18,821 bases of DNA. It comes from JAITWN01 sp964384095. Lineage in GTDB: Bacteria; Pseudomonadota; Gammaproteobacteria; SZUA-140. The notes under the pieces were generated by a model. The model made no database searches. It was not told the DNA's origin and saw only the letters and a program-made list of their open reading frames with translations. The DNA is taken from assembly GCA_964384095.1 (NCBI GenBank), contig CAYLKC010000036.1, forward strand, positions 1-18,821, given 5' to 3'. Made by a program: the position numbers and the translations under genes. Shown here in pieces: positions 6,493 to 14,165 of the stretch (the first letter of the stretch is position 1; every line of letters starts with the position of its first letter).

Positions 6493-7398
6493 ATGAAGAC
6501 CGCGATCGACTGGAAGAAGGGCCTCGACCTGTTTTTCACCGACCGCGTGCAGCAGCGCGCATCTCGGCTCGTGTTCATCCTGCTGCTGGTGGTGATGGCG
6601 GCCGTGCTCGCGCAACTGACCTGGAAGCTGATCCCCGTGCCTGAACTGCAAGTCAGCGCGCCGCCGTTGCCGCGTGCGACGGCGCCTGCCGGCCCTGCCG
6701 GCGAGCGCGTGTGGAATCTCGCGCAATGGCAGCTGTTCGGCGCGAAGCCCGAGGGGGCGCGCCTCGAGGTGCCGGTCGAGGCGCTGCCGGAGACGACGCT
6801 GAATCTCGTCCTGCGCGGCGTCTTTGCCTCGTCTCGACCGGGCGATGTCAGCGGCGCGATCATCGGCGCGCCGAACGGCGTTGATTCGTTCTATGCGATC
6901 AACGCCCGCCTGCCCGGCGGGGCGACGCTGAAGGAGGTCCATGCCGACCGTGTCGTCCTCGAGCGCAGCGGCCGGCTCGAGACGCTGCGCCTGCCGAAGG
7001 AGACCCTAGACAGTGGCGCTGCCCCGTCGTCCGCGGCCCGCCAGGCGGCGCCGCCTCCGCGCCAGCCCGCGCAGTCCCTCGAATCGCGCACGCTGCGCGA
7101 GTACCGCGAGATCGCGCTGACCAATCCGCAGCAGCTGGGCGACGTCGTCAACGTGACCCCGCGCAGCGTCGATGGCAGCTTCGTTGGCTACGAGGTCCAG
7201 CCCGGCCGCGACCCCGGCCTGCTCGACCGCGTCGGCCTGATCCCGGGGGACGTCGTGACCTCGATCAACGGCATTTCGCTGGATACCCCGGCCCGCGCCC
7301 TCAGCGTGCTGCGCTCGCTGCAGGGGGCCGACCAGGTCCAGGTCGAGTTCCAGCGCGACGGGATCCCGCAGACGGCGACGGTCGGCATCAACGATTAG
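6493..7398 (+). CDS. gspC: Type II secretion system inner-membrane protein GspC
   Basis: Encodes 301 residues from the ATG at 6493; a GTG at 6484, overlapping the previous stop codon, is an equally possible start. It has a short cytoplasmic N-terminus and one membrane segment at about residues 24–47 (ASRLVFILLLVVMAAVLAQL). A periplasmic homology region follows, with WNLAQWQLFG, TLNLVLRGVFAS and the FYAINARLPGGATLKEVHAD pattern. A proline/alanine-rich linker leads to a C-terminal PDZ domain (GLIPGDVVTSINGISL). GspC links the inner-membrane assembly platform to the GspD secretin and helps choose substrates. No other gsp gene is in the window; the upstream partners are LOG and DUF2782. PDZ-containing GspC is the Vibrio/Erwinia-type form. 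Confidence 0.88.
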   Translation: MKTAIDWKKGLDLFFTDRVQQRASRLVFILLLVVMAAVLAQLTWKLIPVPELQVSAPPLPRATAPAGPAGERVWNLAQWQLFGAKPEGARLEVPVEALPETTLNLVLRGVFASSRPGDVSGAIIGAPNGVDSFYAINARLPGGATLKEVHADRVVLERSGRLETLRLPKETLDSGAAPSSAARQAAPPPRQPAQSLESRTLREYREIALTNPQQLGDVVNVTPRSVDGSFVGYEVQPGRDPGLLDRVGLIPGDVVTSINGISLDTPARALSVLRSLQGADQVQVEFQRDGIPQTATVGIND

Positions 7399-7400
7399 CT

Positions 7401-7539
7401 GGCTGTTGCAAGCCAGTACCCGCCGGGTTTGCGCAGCGAAGTCAAGCGCAGCCTCGCCGGAGCCCGAAGGGTGCCGCGCAGCGGCAGCGAGGCGAGCCAT
7501 TCGCGGAGCAAACCCGGCGGGTACTGGCTTACAACAGCC
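7401..7539. repeat. 139-bp inverted-repeat element between gspC and rpmE
   Basis: Left arm 7401–7432 and right arm 7508–7539 are reverse complements over 32 bases with one mismatch (position 7409). Inside the arms more complementary pieces nest: GCGAA/TTCGC and CCTCGC/GCGAGG. The whole element could therefore fold into one long cruciform or RNA hairpin. No target-site duplication is visible in the flanking bases, there is no T-tract, and no transposase fragment. It begins two bases after the gspC stop. It could be a MITE or REP-like mobile repeat, or a 3'-end-protecting hairpin for the gspC operon. Copy number cannot be judged from one window. Confidence 0.75.
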
Positions 7540-7563
7540 CGCCACGGTTGGCCGCCCCGCCCC

Positions 7564-7592
7564 TTGCCCGCGCCCCCGGGATCGCCTAAAAT
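7564..7592 (+). promoter_or_regulatory. rpmE promoter (sigma-70 type)
   Basis: TTGCCC (7564–7569), a 17-base spacer and TAAAAT (7587–7592) form a good sigma-70 promoter. Transcription would start near 7599, giving an rpmE leader of about 48 bases. The promoter lies just outside the inverted-repeat element. Confidence 0.65.
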
Positions 7593-7604
7593 GGCCGGTC
7601 TTTG

Positions 7605-7627
7605 CCCCGGTGATGCGATTATCGGGG
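7605..7627 (+). promoter_or_regulatory. Hairpin in the rpmE leader (possible L31 autoregulatory leader)
   Basis: CCCCGGTGA pairs with TTATCGGGG around a 5-base loop, a 9-bp stem with two G·U pairs. It is 19 bases upstream of the rpmE start and just before the GAGGA ribosome site (7634–7638). Structured L31 leaders are known in several bacterial groups, where L31 represses its own translation. Whether this hairpin belongs to one of them is inference. Confidence 0.4.
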
Positions 7628-7646
7628 ATGCCTGAGGAAAACGATC

Positions 7647-7853
7647 ATGAAGCCCGACATTCATCCCGCCTATGAAGAAGTGACGGTGACCTGTGGTTGC
7701 GGGAACACGTTCCAGACCCGCTCGACCGCCGGCAGGGAGCTGCACCTCGACGTCTGCTCGCAGTGCCACCCGTTCTATACCGGCAAGCAGAAGCTCGTCG
7801 ATACTGCGGGCCGCGTCGACAAGTTCCGCCAGAAATACGGCGCGCGCCGCTGA
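7647..7853 (+). CDS. rpmE: 50S ribosomal protein L31 (zinc-binding form)
   Basis: Encodes 68 residues, the normal bacterial L31 length. Four cysteines form the zinc site: CxC at 16/18 and CxxC at 37/40 (TCGCGNTF and DVCSQCHPFYTGKQ). This is therefore the zinc-containing 'C+' type rather than the zinc-free paralogue made in zinc starvation. L31 sits at the central protuberance and bridges the subunits. The start has a good ribosome site (GAGGA, 8 bases upstream). The gene has its own promoter and a strong terminator, so it is a monocistronic unit. rpmE upstream of malic enzyme, ponA and pilM matches Pseudomonas gene order. Confidence 0.98.
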   Translation: MKPDIHPAYEEVTVTCGCGNTFQTRSTAGRELHLDVCSQCHPFYTGKQKLVDTAGRVDKFRQKYGARR

Positions 7854-7879
7854 GCCACGGCGAGTCCCGGCGGTACCGG

Positions 7880-7905
7880 AAGGGCGCGCCTCGGCGCGCC
7901 CTTTT
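7880..7905 (+). terminator. rpmE intrinsic terminator
   Basis: AAGGGCGCGC pairs with GCGCGCCCTT around a CTCG loop (7880–7903), followed by TT and a C. The stem is very stable but the T-tract is short. It lies 26 bases past the rpmE stop. Confidence 0.8.
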
Positions 7906-7928
7906 CGATTCCGGCGCCGGGGGGGCAT

Positions 7929-7957
7929 TTGCAGGGCCCCCGGCGATCGCGGATAAT
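7929..7957 (+). promoter_or_regulatory. Malic enzyme gene promoter (sigma-70 type)
   Basis: TTGCAG (7929–7934), a 17-base spacer and GATAAT (7952–7957) make a reasonable sigma-70 promoter. Transcription would begin near 7963, about 26 bases before the malic enzyme ATG. It sits just downstream of the rpmE terminator, so the malic enzyme–mdh–gltA block is likely a separate unit. Confidence 0.55.
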
Positions 7958-7988
7958 CGATTGTTCTATGTGACTTTATGCCGTTGTC

Positions 7989-9278
7989 ATGAACCAGGAA
8001 CGTAAACAGGCCGCACTCGAATATCACGCCTTGCCCGAACCCGGCAAGCTCGCGATCGCGATCACCAAGCCCTGCGCGACCCAGGCCGACCTCGGTCTGG
8101 CCTATACCCCGGGCGTCGCGGAGCCGGTGCGGGCGATCGCGCGCAATCCGGAGGACGCCTATCGCTACACGGCGAAGGGCAACCTCGTCGCGGTCATCAC
8201 CGACGGCAGCGCGGTGCTCGGCCTCGGCAATGTCGGCGCGCTCGCCGGCAAGCCGGTGATGGAGGGCAAGGCGGTCCTGTTCAAGAAGTTCGCCGACATC
8301 GACGTCTTTGACATCGAGGTCGACGCCCCGGATCCGCAGGACTTCATCGACACCGTCGTGCGCATCGCGCCGACCTTCGGCGGCATCAATCTCGAGGACA
8401 TCACCGCGCCGAAGTGTTTCGAGATCGAGCAGGCCTTGCGCGAGCGCCTCGATATCCCGGTGTTCCATGACGACCAGCACGGCACTGCGGTGATCACCGC
8501 GGCCGGTTTGCTGAATGCGCTCGAGTTGCAGGGCAAGCACCTCGCCGCCGCGAAGATCGTCTGCATCGGCGCCGGCGCCGCCGGCATCGCATCGATGCGC
8601 CTGCTGCTTGCGCTTGGTGCGAAGCGTGAACACCTGCGCCTGGTTGATCGCGCCGGCGTGATCCATGCCGGTCGCGCCGACCTGAACCGCTACAAGCAGG
8701 AATTCGCGGTCGAGACTGCTGATCGCACGCTGTCTGATGCGATGCGGGATGCCGATGTGCTGATCGGGCTGTCGGGGCCGGATCTCGTGACGCCGGAGCA
8801 GATCCTGTTGATGGCGCCGCGTCCGATCGTCTTCGCACTGTCGAATCCCGACCCCGAGATCGATCCTGCCCTTGCGCTGGCGACGCGCGGCGACCTGATC
8901 ATGGCCACCGGGCGGTCCGATTACCCGAACCAGGTCAACAACGTCCTTGGCTTTCCGTTCATCTTCCGCGGCGCGCTCGACGTGCGCGCGGCATCGATCA
9001 ACGAGGAGATGCTGATCGCGGCGGTGCGCGCGCTCGCCGAACTGGCCCACGAGCCGGTGCCGCAGGAAGTGCTGTCGGCGTATCGTCTCGATGCGCTGGA
9101 ATTCGGCCCGGCCTATATCATTCCCAAGCCCCTCGATCCGCGCCTGATCGACCGCATCCCGCCCGCGGTCGCCGGCGCTGCCGTCGCCTCCGGCGCGGCG
9201 CGCAGGGACTATCCAGCCTTTTATCCCAGGCGTCATGCCCCGGTGGTGGTCGAGGAACGCGCTGCGGCTGTAGAGTAG
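7989..9278 (+). CDS. Malic enzyme (malate dehydrogenase, oxaloacetate-decarboxylating), short form
   Basis: Encodes 429 residues. It converts malate to pyruvate and CO2 with reduction of NAD(P). Signature stretches are YTPGVAEPVRAIA, TDGSAVLGLGNVG (about residue 73), the metal-binding NLEDITAPKCFEIE, VFHDDQHGTAVI (about 158), a nucleotide-binding GAGAAG (about 195) and SNPDPEIDP. E. coli MaeB is about 760 residues with a C-terminal phosphotransacetylase-like domain. Here that domain is absent, as in other short bacterial malic enzymes, so acetyl-CoA regulation through it is not expected. NAD versus NADP preference cannot be read from the sequence. The start lacks a clear ribosome site. It lies 100 bases upstream of mdh and is the first gene of a carbon-metabolism block. 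Confidence 0.95.
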   Translation: MNQERKQAALEYHALPEPGKLAIAITKPCATQADLGLAYTPGVAEPVRAIARNPEDAYRYTAKGNLVAVITDGSAVLGLGNVGALAGKPVMEGKAVLFKKFADIDVFDIEVDAPDPQDFIDTVVRIAPTFGGINLEDITAPKCFEIEQALRERLDIPVFHDDQHGTAVITAAGLLNALELQGKHLAAAKIVCIGAGAAGIASMRLLLALGAKREHLRLVDRAGVIHAGRADLNRYKQEFAVETADRTLSDAMRDADVLIGLSGPDLVTPEQILLMAPRPIVFALSNPDPEIDPALALATRGDLIMATGRSDYPNQVNNVLGFPFIFRGALDVRAASINEEMLIAAVRALAELAHEPVPQEVLSAYRLDALEFGPAYIIPKPLDPRLIDRIPPAVAGAAVASGAARRDYPAFYPRRHAPVVVEERAAAVE

Positions 9279-9378
9279 TGCTTTTCCCGCGCGGGCCGAT
9301 AAGCTTGCGGGGAACATCATCAGGCGGTCACGCCGGCGCCGGCCGGCGCGGGTTCATCAACGAAACCGGGAGCCAGCG

Positions 9379-10302
9379 ATGAGGAAGATCACGATAGTCG
9401 GTGCGGGACGTGTCGGTGAATCGACCGCGCAGATACTTGCCCGCGACGAGCACTTCGAGGAGATCGTGCTCATCGACATCCGCGAGGGTGTCGGCCGCGG
9501 CACTGCGCTCGATATCCAGGAATCGTCGATGCTGTTCGGCTTCGATGTCCGTGTTCACGGCAGCGAGGACCCGGCGGCGATGGCCGATTCGGACATTGTC
9601 GTGATCACCGCGGGCGTGCCGCGCAAGCCCGGCATGTCGCGCTCGGACGTGCTCGAGACCAATCTCGCGGTCACCAGCGCGGTCGTCGCCGATGTCATGG
9701 AGCACGCGCCGGATGCGATCATCGTCATGGTGACGAATCCGGTCGATGTCCTGACCTATGCCGCGTGGAAGCAGACCGGCTGGTCCCGCCACCGCGTGTT
9801 CGGCCTGTCCGGTGTGCTCGACGCCGCGCGCATGGCGAGCTTCATTGCGGCAGAGACCGGGCTGTCGGTCAAGGATGTCACCGCGCTGGTGCTCGGCGGT
9901 CACGGCGACTCGATGGTGCCGATGCCGCGCTACACGACGATCAACGGCATCCCGATCAGCCATTTCCTCGACGATGCGCAGATCCGCGCGATCGTCGACC
10001 GCACCCGTCACGGCGGCGCCGAGATCCTCGCGCTGAAAAAGACCAGCAGCGCGAACGACTCGCCGGCGGCGGCGGTCGCGGTGATGGTCGATGCGGTGTG
10101 CATGAACCGCCGACGCATCCTTCCCTGTGTCGCGATCCTCGACGGCGAGTATGGGCAGGGCGACGTCGCGATCGGGGCGCCGGTCGTGCTCGGCTCGCGC
10201 GGGATGGAAAGCGTGGTCGAATTGCCGCTCAGCGACGGAGAACAGGAACAGTTCGCGCAATCCGTTGAACAGGTGCGCGCCGATCTGGCCCTATTGAAGT
10301 AA
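9379..10302 (+). CDS. mdh: Malate dehydrogenase, LDH-like type
   Basis: Encodes 307 residues of the lactate/malate dehydrogenase family. It interconverts malate and oxaloacetate with NAD in the cytoplasm. The dinucleotide site is GAGRVG at 8–13, and an acidic residue ends the second strand (IDI), favouring NAD. The substrate loop GVPRKPGMSR has arginine at 82, the residue that separates malate from lactate specificity, and a second arginine at 88. The catalytic histidine is His175 in GGHGDSMVP. The pattern is that of the tetrameric LDH-like MDH found in many autotrophs and other bacteria, not the dimeric E. coli Mdh. A GGGAG ribosome site lies just upstream. gltA follows after 18 bases, so the two genes are almost certainly one operon. 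Confidence 0.95.
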   Translation: MRKITIVGAGRVGESTAQILARDEHFEEIVLIDIREGVGRGTALDIQESSMLFGFDVRVHGSEDPAAMADSDIVVITAGVPRKPGMSRSDVLETNLAVTSAVVADVMEHAPDAIIVMVTNPVDVLTYAAWKQTGWSRHRVFGLSGVLDAARMASFIAAETGLSVKDVTALVLGGHGDSMVPMPRYTTINGIPISHFLDDAQIRAIVDRTRHGGAEILALKKTSSANDSPAAAVAVMVDAVCMNRRRILPCVAILDGEYGQGDVAIGAPVVLGSRGMESVVELPLSDGEQEQFAQSVEQVRADLALLK

Positions 10303-10320
10303 GCAACGGAGGTAGACGCC

Positions 10321-11628
10321 ATGGCGGACCATACCGTCACCCTCACTGATAATGTCAGCGGCAAGAGCATAGAGCTGCCGGTGCTCAAGGGCACGACAGG
10401 GCCCTCGGCAATCGACATCACGCGCCTGTACCGGGATTTCGGCTGCCTGACCTACGATCCCGGCTTCCAGTCGACCGCGAGTTGCAGCAGCGGGATCACC
10501 TTCATCGACGGTGACGAGGGATTGCTGCTCTATCGCGGCTATCCGATCGAACAGCTGGCGGAGAAGAGCAGCTTTCTCGAGGTGGCCTACCTGTTGCTGT
10601 ACGGCGAGCTGCCTGGCCGTGACGGGTTAGCGAATTTCGAGGCCTCGATCCGCCGCCACACGATGATCAAGGAAAGCCTGAAGGGTTTCTATCAGGGCTT
10701 CTATCACGACGCCCACCCGATGGCGAGCATGGTCGGCGTCGTGGGTTCGCTGTCGGCGTTCTATCACGATTCGACGGACATTCACGATCCGGCGCATCGC
10801 GAACTCGCTGCGCACCGGCTGATCGCCAAGATGCCGACGATCGCGGCCGGCAGCCACAAATACGCGATCGGTGAACCGTTCATCTACCCCAAGAACAGCC
10901 TGAGCTATTGCGGCAACCTGCTGCACATGATGTTTTCGGTGCCGAGCGAGGACTACGAGGTCGATCCTATCGCCGAGAAGGCGCTCGACATGATCTTCAT
11001 CCTCCATGCCGACCACGAACAGAACGCCAGCACTGCGACCGTGCGCCTGTCCGGCAGTTCGGGCGCCAATCCGTTTGCATGTATTTCATCCGGCATCACC
11101 GCGCTGTGGGGCCCGGCGCACGGCGGCGCCAACGAGGCCGTGCTGCATATGCTGAGCGAGATCGGCAACGCCTCGAATATCCCGAAGTACATTGCCAAGG
11201 CCAAGGACAAGAACGATCCCTTCCGGCTGATGGGCTTTGGTCATCGTATCTACAAGAAGTATGATCCGCGCGCCAAGATCATCCGCCGCATGTGTCACGA
11301 GGTGCTGGCCAAATTCGGCGACTCCAACGATCCGTTCTTTGAGCTGGCGATGCGGCTCGAGGAGCTGGCGCTCAAGGACGAATACTTCATAGAGCGCAAG
11401 CTGTATCCGAACGTCGACTTCTACTCGGGCATCATCTACCGCGCGCTCGGCATCCCGGTCAGCATGTTCACGGTGATGTTCGCGATCGCGCGCACCGCGG
11501 GCTGGATTGCGCAATGGATGGAAATGATCGCCGAGCCCGACCAGCGCATCGGCCGGCCGCGCCAGCTCTACACCGGCCAGCAGAAGCGTGACTACATCGG
11601 TATGGAGGAGCGGGCGGGTAGCCGCTAG
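10321..11628 (+). CDS. gltA: Citrate synthase (type II, GltA)
   Basis: Encodes 435 residues, close to E. coli GltA (427). It condenses oxaloacetate with acetyl-CoA to give citrate, the entry step of the TCA cycle. Catalytic and substrate residues are in place: His229 and His232 in HADHEQNAST, His267 in GPAHGGANEA, His308 in GFGHRIYK and Asp366 in NVDFYSG. These correspond to E. coli residues with an offset of three to four. The long N-terminal domain is that of hexameric, NADH-inhibited Gram-negative enzymes; NADH inhibition here is inference. The start has a strong GGAGGT ribosome site (10307–10312). It is the last gene of the block and runs tail-to-tail into ponA with only 19 bases between stops. 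Confidence 0.97.
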   Translation: MADHTVTLTDNVSGKSIELPVLKGTTGPSAIDITRLYRDFGCLTYDPGFQSTASCSSGITFIDGDEGLLLYRGYPIEQLAEKSSFLEVAYLLLYGELPGRDGLANFEASIRRHTMIKESLKGFYQGFYHDAHPMASMVGVVGSLSAFYHDSTDIHDPAHRELAAHRLIAKMPTIAAGSHKYAIGEPFIYPKNSLSYCGNLLHMMFSVPSEDYEVDPIAEKALDMIFILHADHEQNASTATVRLSGSSGANPFACISSGITALWGPAHGGANEAVLHMLSEIGNASNIPKYIAKAKDKNDPFRLMGFGHRIYKKYDPRAKIIRRMCHEVLAKFGDSNDPFFELAMRLEELALKDEYFIERKLYPNVDFYSGIIYRALGIPVSMFTVMFAIARTAGWIAQWMEMIAEPDQRIGRPRQLYTGQQKRDYIGMEERAGSR

Positions 11629-11647
11629 CGGGCGCCGCGCCCGACGC

Positions 11648-14122
11648 TCAGAAGATCTGCTCCGGCGACGGCGTCCCGCTGCGACCGGAGTTTTCACCGC
11701 GGTCCGTGCCCGCTCCGCCACGTACGATGGCATGCTGACGCGGCACATGCTCGACCTGGAAGGTCTCGAAGATCCCGTTGGACTGGTTGCTGGCCGCGAG
11801 CAGGCCGGTTTCAGGGTCGATGCGGACGGTGACCAGTCCGGGCGGCCGGTTCAGTGGTTGTTCCGGCATGCCGCGCAGGGCCTCCCGCATGTAATCGATC
11901 CACATCGGCAGGGCCGCGCGGCTGCCGGTCTCGCCGTTCCCGAGTGACTGTGACTGATCGAAGCCGACCCAGCTGATGGCGACGATATCGGCATTGTAAC
12001 CGGCAAACCAGGCGTCGCGCAGGTCATTGGTAGTGCCGGTCTTGCCGGCGAGATCGCTGCGACCGAGCTGGCGCGCGCGCACCGCGGTGCCGCTCTGGAT
12101 CACGTCACGCATCATCGAGGTCATCAGATAGGCGTTCTGTGGCGTGATCACGCGCGGCGCGGGCGGCAGCGGCGCCGGCATGTCCTCGACGAGCTCATCC
12201 ATCACAGCTGCCTCATGATCGAGCGCGACAGCGACCGGACGCAGGTCGGCTTCGGCTTCGGACTCGCAGTCGGGGCAAACCGTATCGGGCGCGGCCTCAT
12301 AGACCAGTTCATCATCGTGCCCGGTGATGCGGCTGATGAAATAAGGCCGCACGCGGTAGCCGCCATTGGCGAAGATCGCATAGGCCTCGGCGAGTTGCAG
12401 CGGCGTCACCTCGCCACTGCCGAGCGCCAGTGACAGGTCGCGTGGCATCATGCGGCCGTCGAAGCCGAAGCGAGTCATGTAATCGATGGAATAGTTGATG
12501 CCGATCGCCCGCAACAGGCGGATCGATACCAGGTTGCGCGAGTTCATCAGGCCGACGCGCAGCCGGGTCGGCCCGAAGAACTCACCACTGTAGTTGCCCG
12601 GGCGCCAGGTGCTTTCGAGCCCCGGATCATCGAAGACGACCGGCGCATCGTTGATGATCGACGCCGGGGTGTAGCCCTGCTCGAGCGCCGCCGAGTAGAT
12701 GAATGGCTTGAAGCTCGAGCCCGGCTGGCGGGTAGCCTGGGTGACGCGATTGAAATGGCTGCGGCGGAAGTCATAGCCGCCGGCCAGCGCGGTGATCGCG
12801 CCGTTGTGCGGGTCCAGCGCGACCAGCGCGCCATCGACCTGGGGTATCTGCGCAAGCAGCCAGGCATCGCCTTCGCCGGGCGCAACGCGCACGATGTCGC
12901 CGGGGGCGAGGATATCGGCGGCCGTGCGCGGTACCGGCCCGCGGTGGCTGCTGTCGATATGGCGCCGGGCCCAGGACATACCGTCCCAGTCGATCTCGAT
13001 GGCCTTGCCGTTCTCCAGCATCGCGCGGGCGCTGCGTTCCTCGACGTCGGTCACCAGCGCCGGCGTGAGACCGCCGATCGTCGTGATACGGGCGAGCCGC
13101 TGACCGATCGCCGCCTCGTCCTCGAGCTTGGACAGGTCCGCCTTTTGTTCCGGCCCACGCCAGCCGTGGCGGCGGTCGTAGTCGTGCAGGTTGCGGCGTA
13201 GCGCCGACACCGCAGCCTCTTGCTGCCGCGAGTCGATCGTCGTCCAGACCTTGAACCCCTCGGTATAGGCAAGCTCCTCGCCATAGCGCGCGATGACCTC
13301 GGCGCGCGCCATTTCGGCGACGTACTGGGCGTCCATCTCCAGCGCCAGGCCGTGGAGGCGGGCGTCGTCGGGGGCCTCGATCGCGGCGCGGAACGCCATC
13401 TCATCGATATGACCGAGTTCGCGCATGCGCCGAAGCACATAGTTACGGCGAATCACCGCGCGCTCGACGTCGGCGATCGGATTCGCGCGCGACGGCGCCT
13501 TCGGCAGGCCGGCGATCATCGCCATCTGCGCGAGGGTCAACTGGCCGAGATCGACGCCGTAGTAGGTCTGCGCGGCCGAAACGACGCCGTAGGCGCGATT
13601 ACCGAGGTAGATCTTGTTCAGGTAGAGCTCGAGGATCTCCTCCTTGCTGAGCTGGTGCTCGATCTTGAGCGCGAGGTAGATCTCGCTGAGCTTGCGCATG
13701 TAGGTCTTGTCGCGGCTCAGGAAGAAGTTGCGGGCGACCTGCATCGTGATCGTGCTGCCGCCCTGGGTGCGCTCACGGGTGCGCACGAGGTTGACCGCGG
13801 CACGCAGCAGACCCTGGTAGTCGACCCCGGGGTGTTCGAAAAAGCGGTCGTCCTCGGCCGACAGGATCGCCTTGACCATCAGGTCGGGGGTGTCCTCGTA
13901 ACGGACCGGGGTGCGCTTCATCTCGCCAAATTCGGCGATCAGCTTGCCATCGGCGCTGAACACCCGCATCGGCACCTGCATGCGGATGTCCCGCAGGGCC
14001 TCGATGGAGGGCAGGCCGGGGGCGACGACGAAATAGCCGGCCACGACCGCAATGCTGCCCAGGGCCGTGAGGCCGCCAAGGCCGATCAAGCCCGTCAGGA
14101 TCAGTTTGCGGAACAAGTTCAT
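11648..14122 (-). CDS. mrcA: Penicillin-binding protein 1A, bifunctional peptidoglycan synthase
   Basis: Also called ponA. Encodes 824 residues from the ATG at 14122; a GTG at 14146 would add eight. A cytoplasmic stub and a membrane anchor (about residues 7–34) precede a GT51 glycosyltransferase with EDDRFFEHPGVD (catalytic Glu about 91), TQGGSTITMQVARN and ILELYLNKIYLGNRAYG. A PBP1A-type intervening domain follows. The transpeptidase has the acyl-serine in SSFK (Ser470), an SRN motif (NSRNLVSIRLL) and KTGTT near the C-terminus. It polymerises and crosslinks peptidoglycan at the outer face of the inner membrane and is a beta-lactam target. The C-terminal tail is rich in glycine and serine. 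It is divergent from pilM, as in Pseudomonas, where ponA flanks the pilus operon. Confidence 0.97.
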   Translation of the reverse strand: MNLFRKLILTGLIGLGGLTALGSIAVVAGYFVVAPGLPSIEALRDIRMQVPMRVFSADGKLIAEFGEMKRTPVRYEDTPDLMVKAILSAEDDRFFEHPGVDYQGLLRAAVNLVRTRERTQGGSTITMQVARNFFLSRDKTYMRKLSEIYLALKIEHQLSKEEILELYLNKIYLGNRAYGVVSAAQTYYGVDLGQLTLAQMAMIAGLPKAPSRANPIADVERAVIRRNYVLRRMRELGHIDEMAFRAAIEAPDDARLHGLALEMDAQYVAEMARAEVIARYGEELAYTEGFKVWTTIDSRQQEAAVSALRRNLHDYDRRHGWRGPEQKADLSKLEDEAAIGQRLARITTIGGLTPALVTDVEERSARAMLENGKAIEIDWDGMSWARRHIDSSHRGPVPRTAADILAPGDIVRVAPGEGDAWLLAQIPQVDGALVALDPHNGAITALAGGYDFRRSHFNRVTQATRQPGSSFKPFIYSAALEQGYTPASIINDAPVVFDDPGLESTWRPGNYSGEFFGPTRLRVGLMNSRNLVSIRLLRAIGINYSIDYMTRFGFDGRMMPRDLSLALGSGEVTPLQLAEAYAIFANGGYRVRPYFISRITGHDDELVYEAAPDTVCPDCESEAEADLRPVAVALDHEAAVMDELVEDMPAPLPPAPRVITPQNAYLMTSMMRDVIQSGTAVRARQLGRSDLAGKTGTTNDLRDAWFAGYNADIVAISWVGFDQSQSLGNGETGSRAALPMWIDYMREALRGMPEQPLNRPPGLVTVRIDPETGLLAASNQSNGIFETFQVEHVPRQHAIVRGGAGTDRGENSGRSGTPSPEQIF

Positions 14123-14165
14123 CAGGGTGCGCCAGTTTCCGGTCACGGATAAGAATGGCGACCAG

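Noticed and set aside
7395..9320. 641-residue open frame on the minus strand opposite malic enzyme and rpmE
   Set aside because: It is antisense to two clear genes, has arginine/histidine/aspartate-rich low-complexity composition typical of GC-rich shadow frames, and shows no recognisable domain.
9279..9378. GC palindromes (CGCCGGCGCCGGCCGGCG) between the malic enzyme gene and mdh
   Set aside because: No T-tract follows and the region is simply GC-rich; I could not support a terminator or a separate promoter.
9328..10260. 310-residue minus-strand open frame opposite mdh
   Set aside because: It is antisense to a well-supported malate dehydrogenase, with no motif and biased His/Arg/Asp composition.
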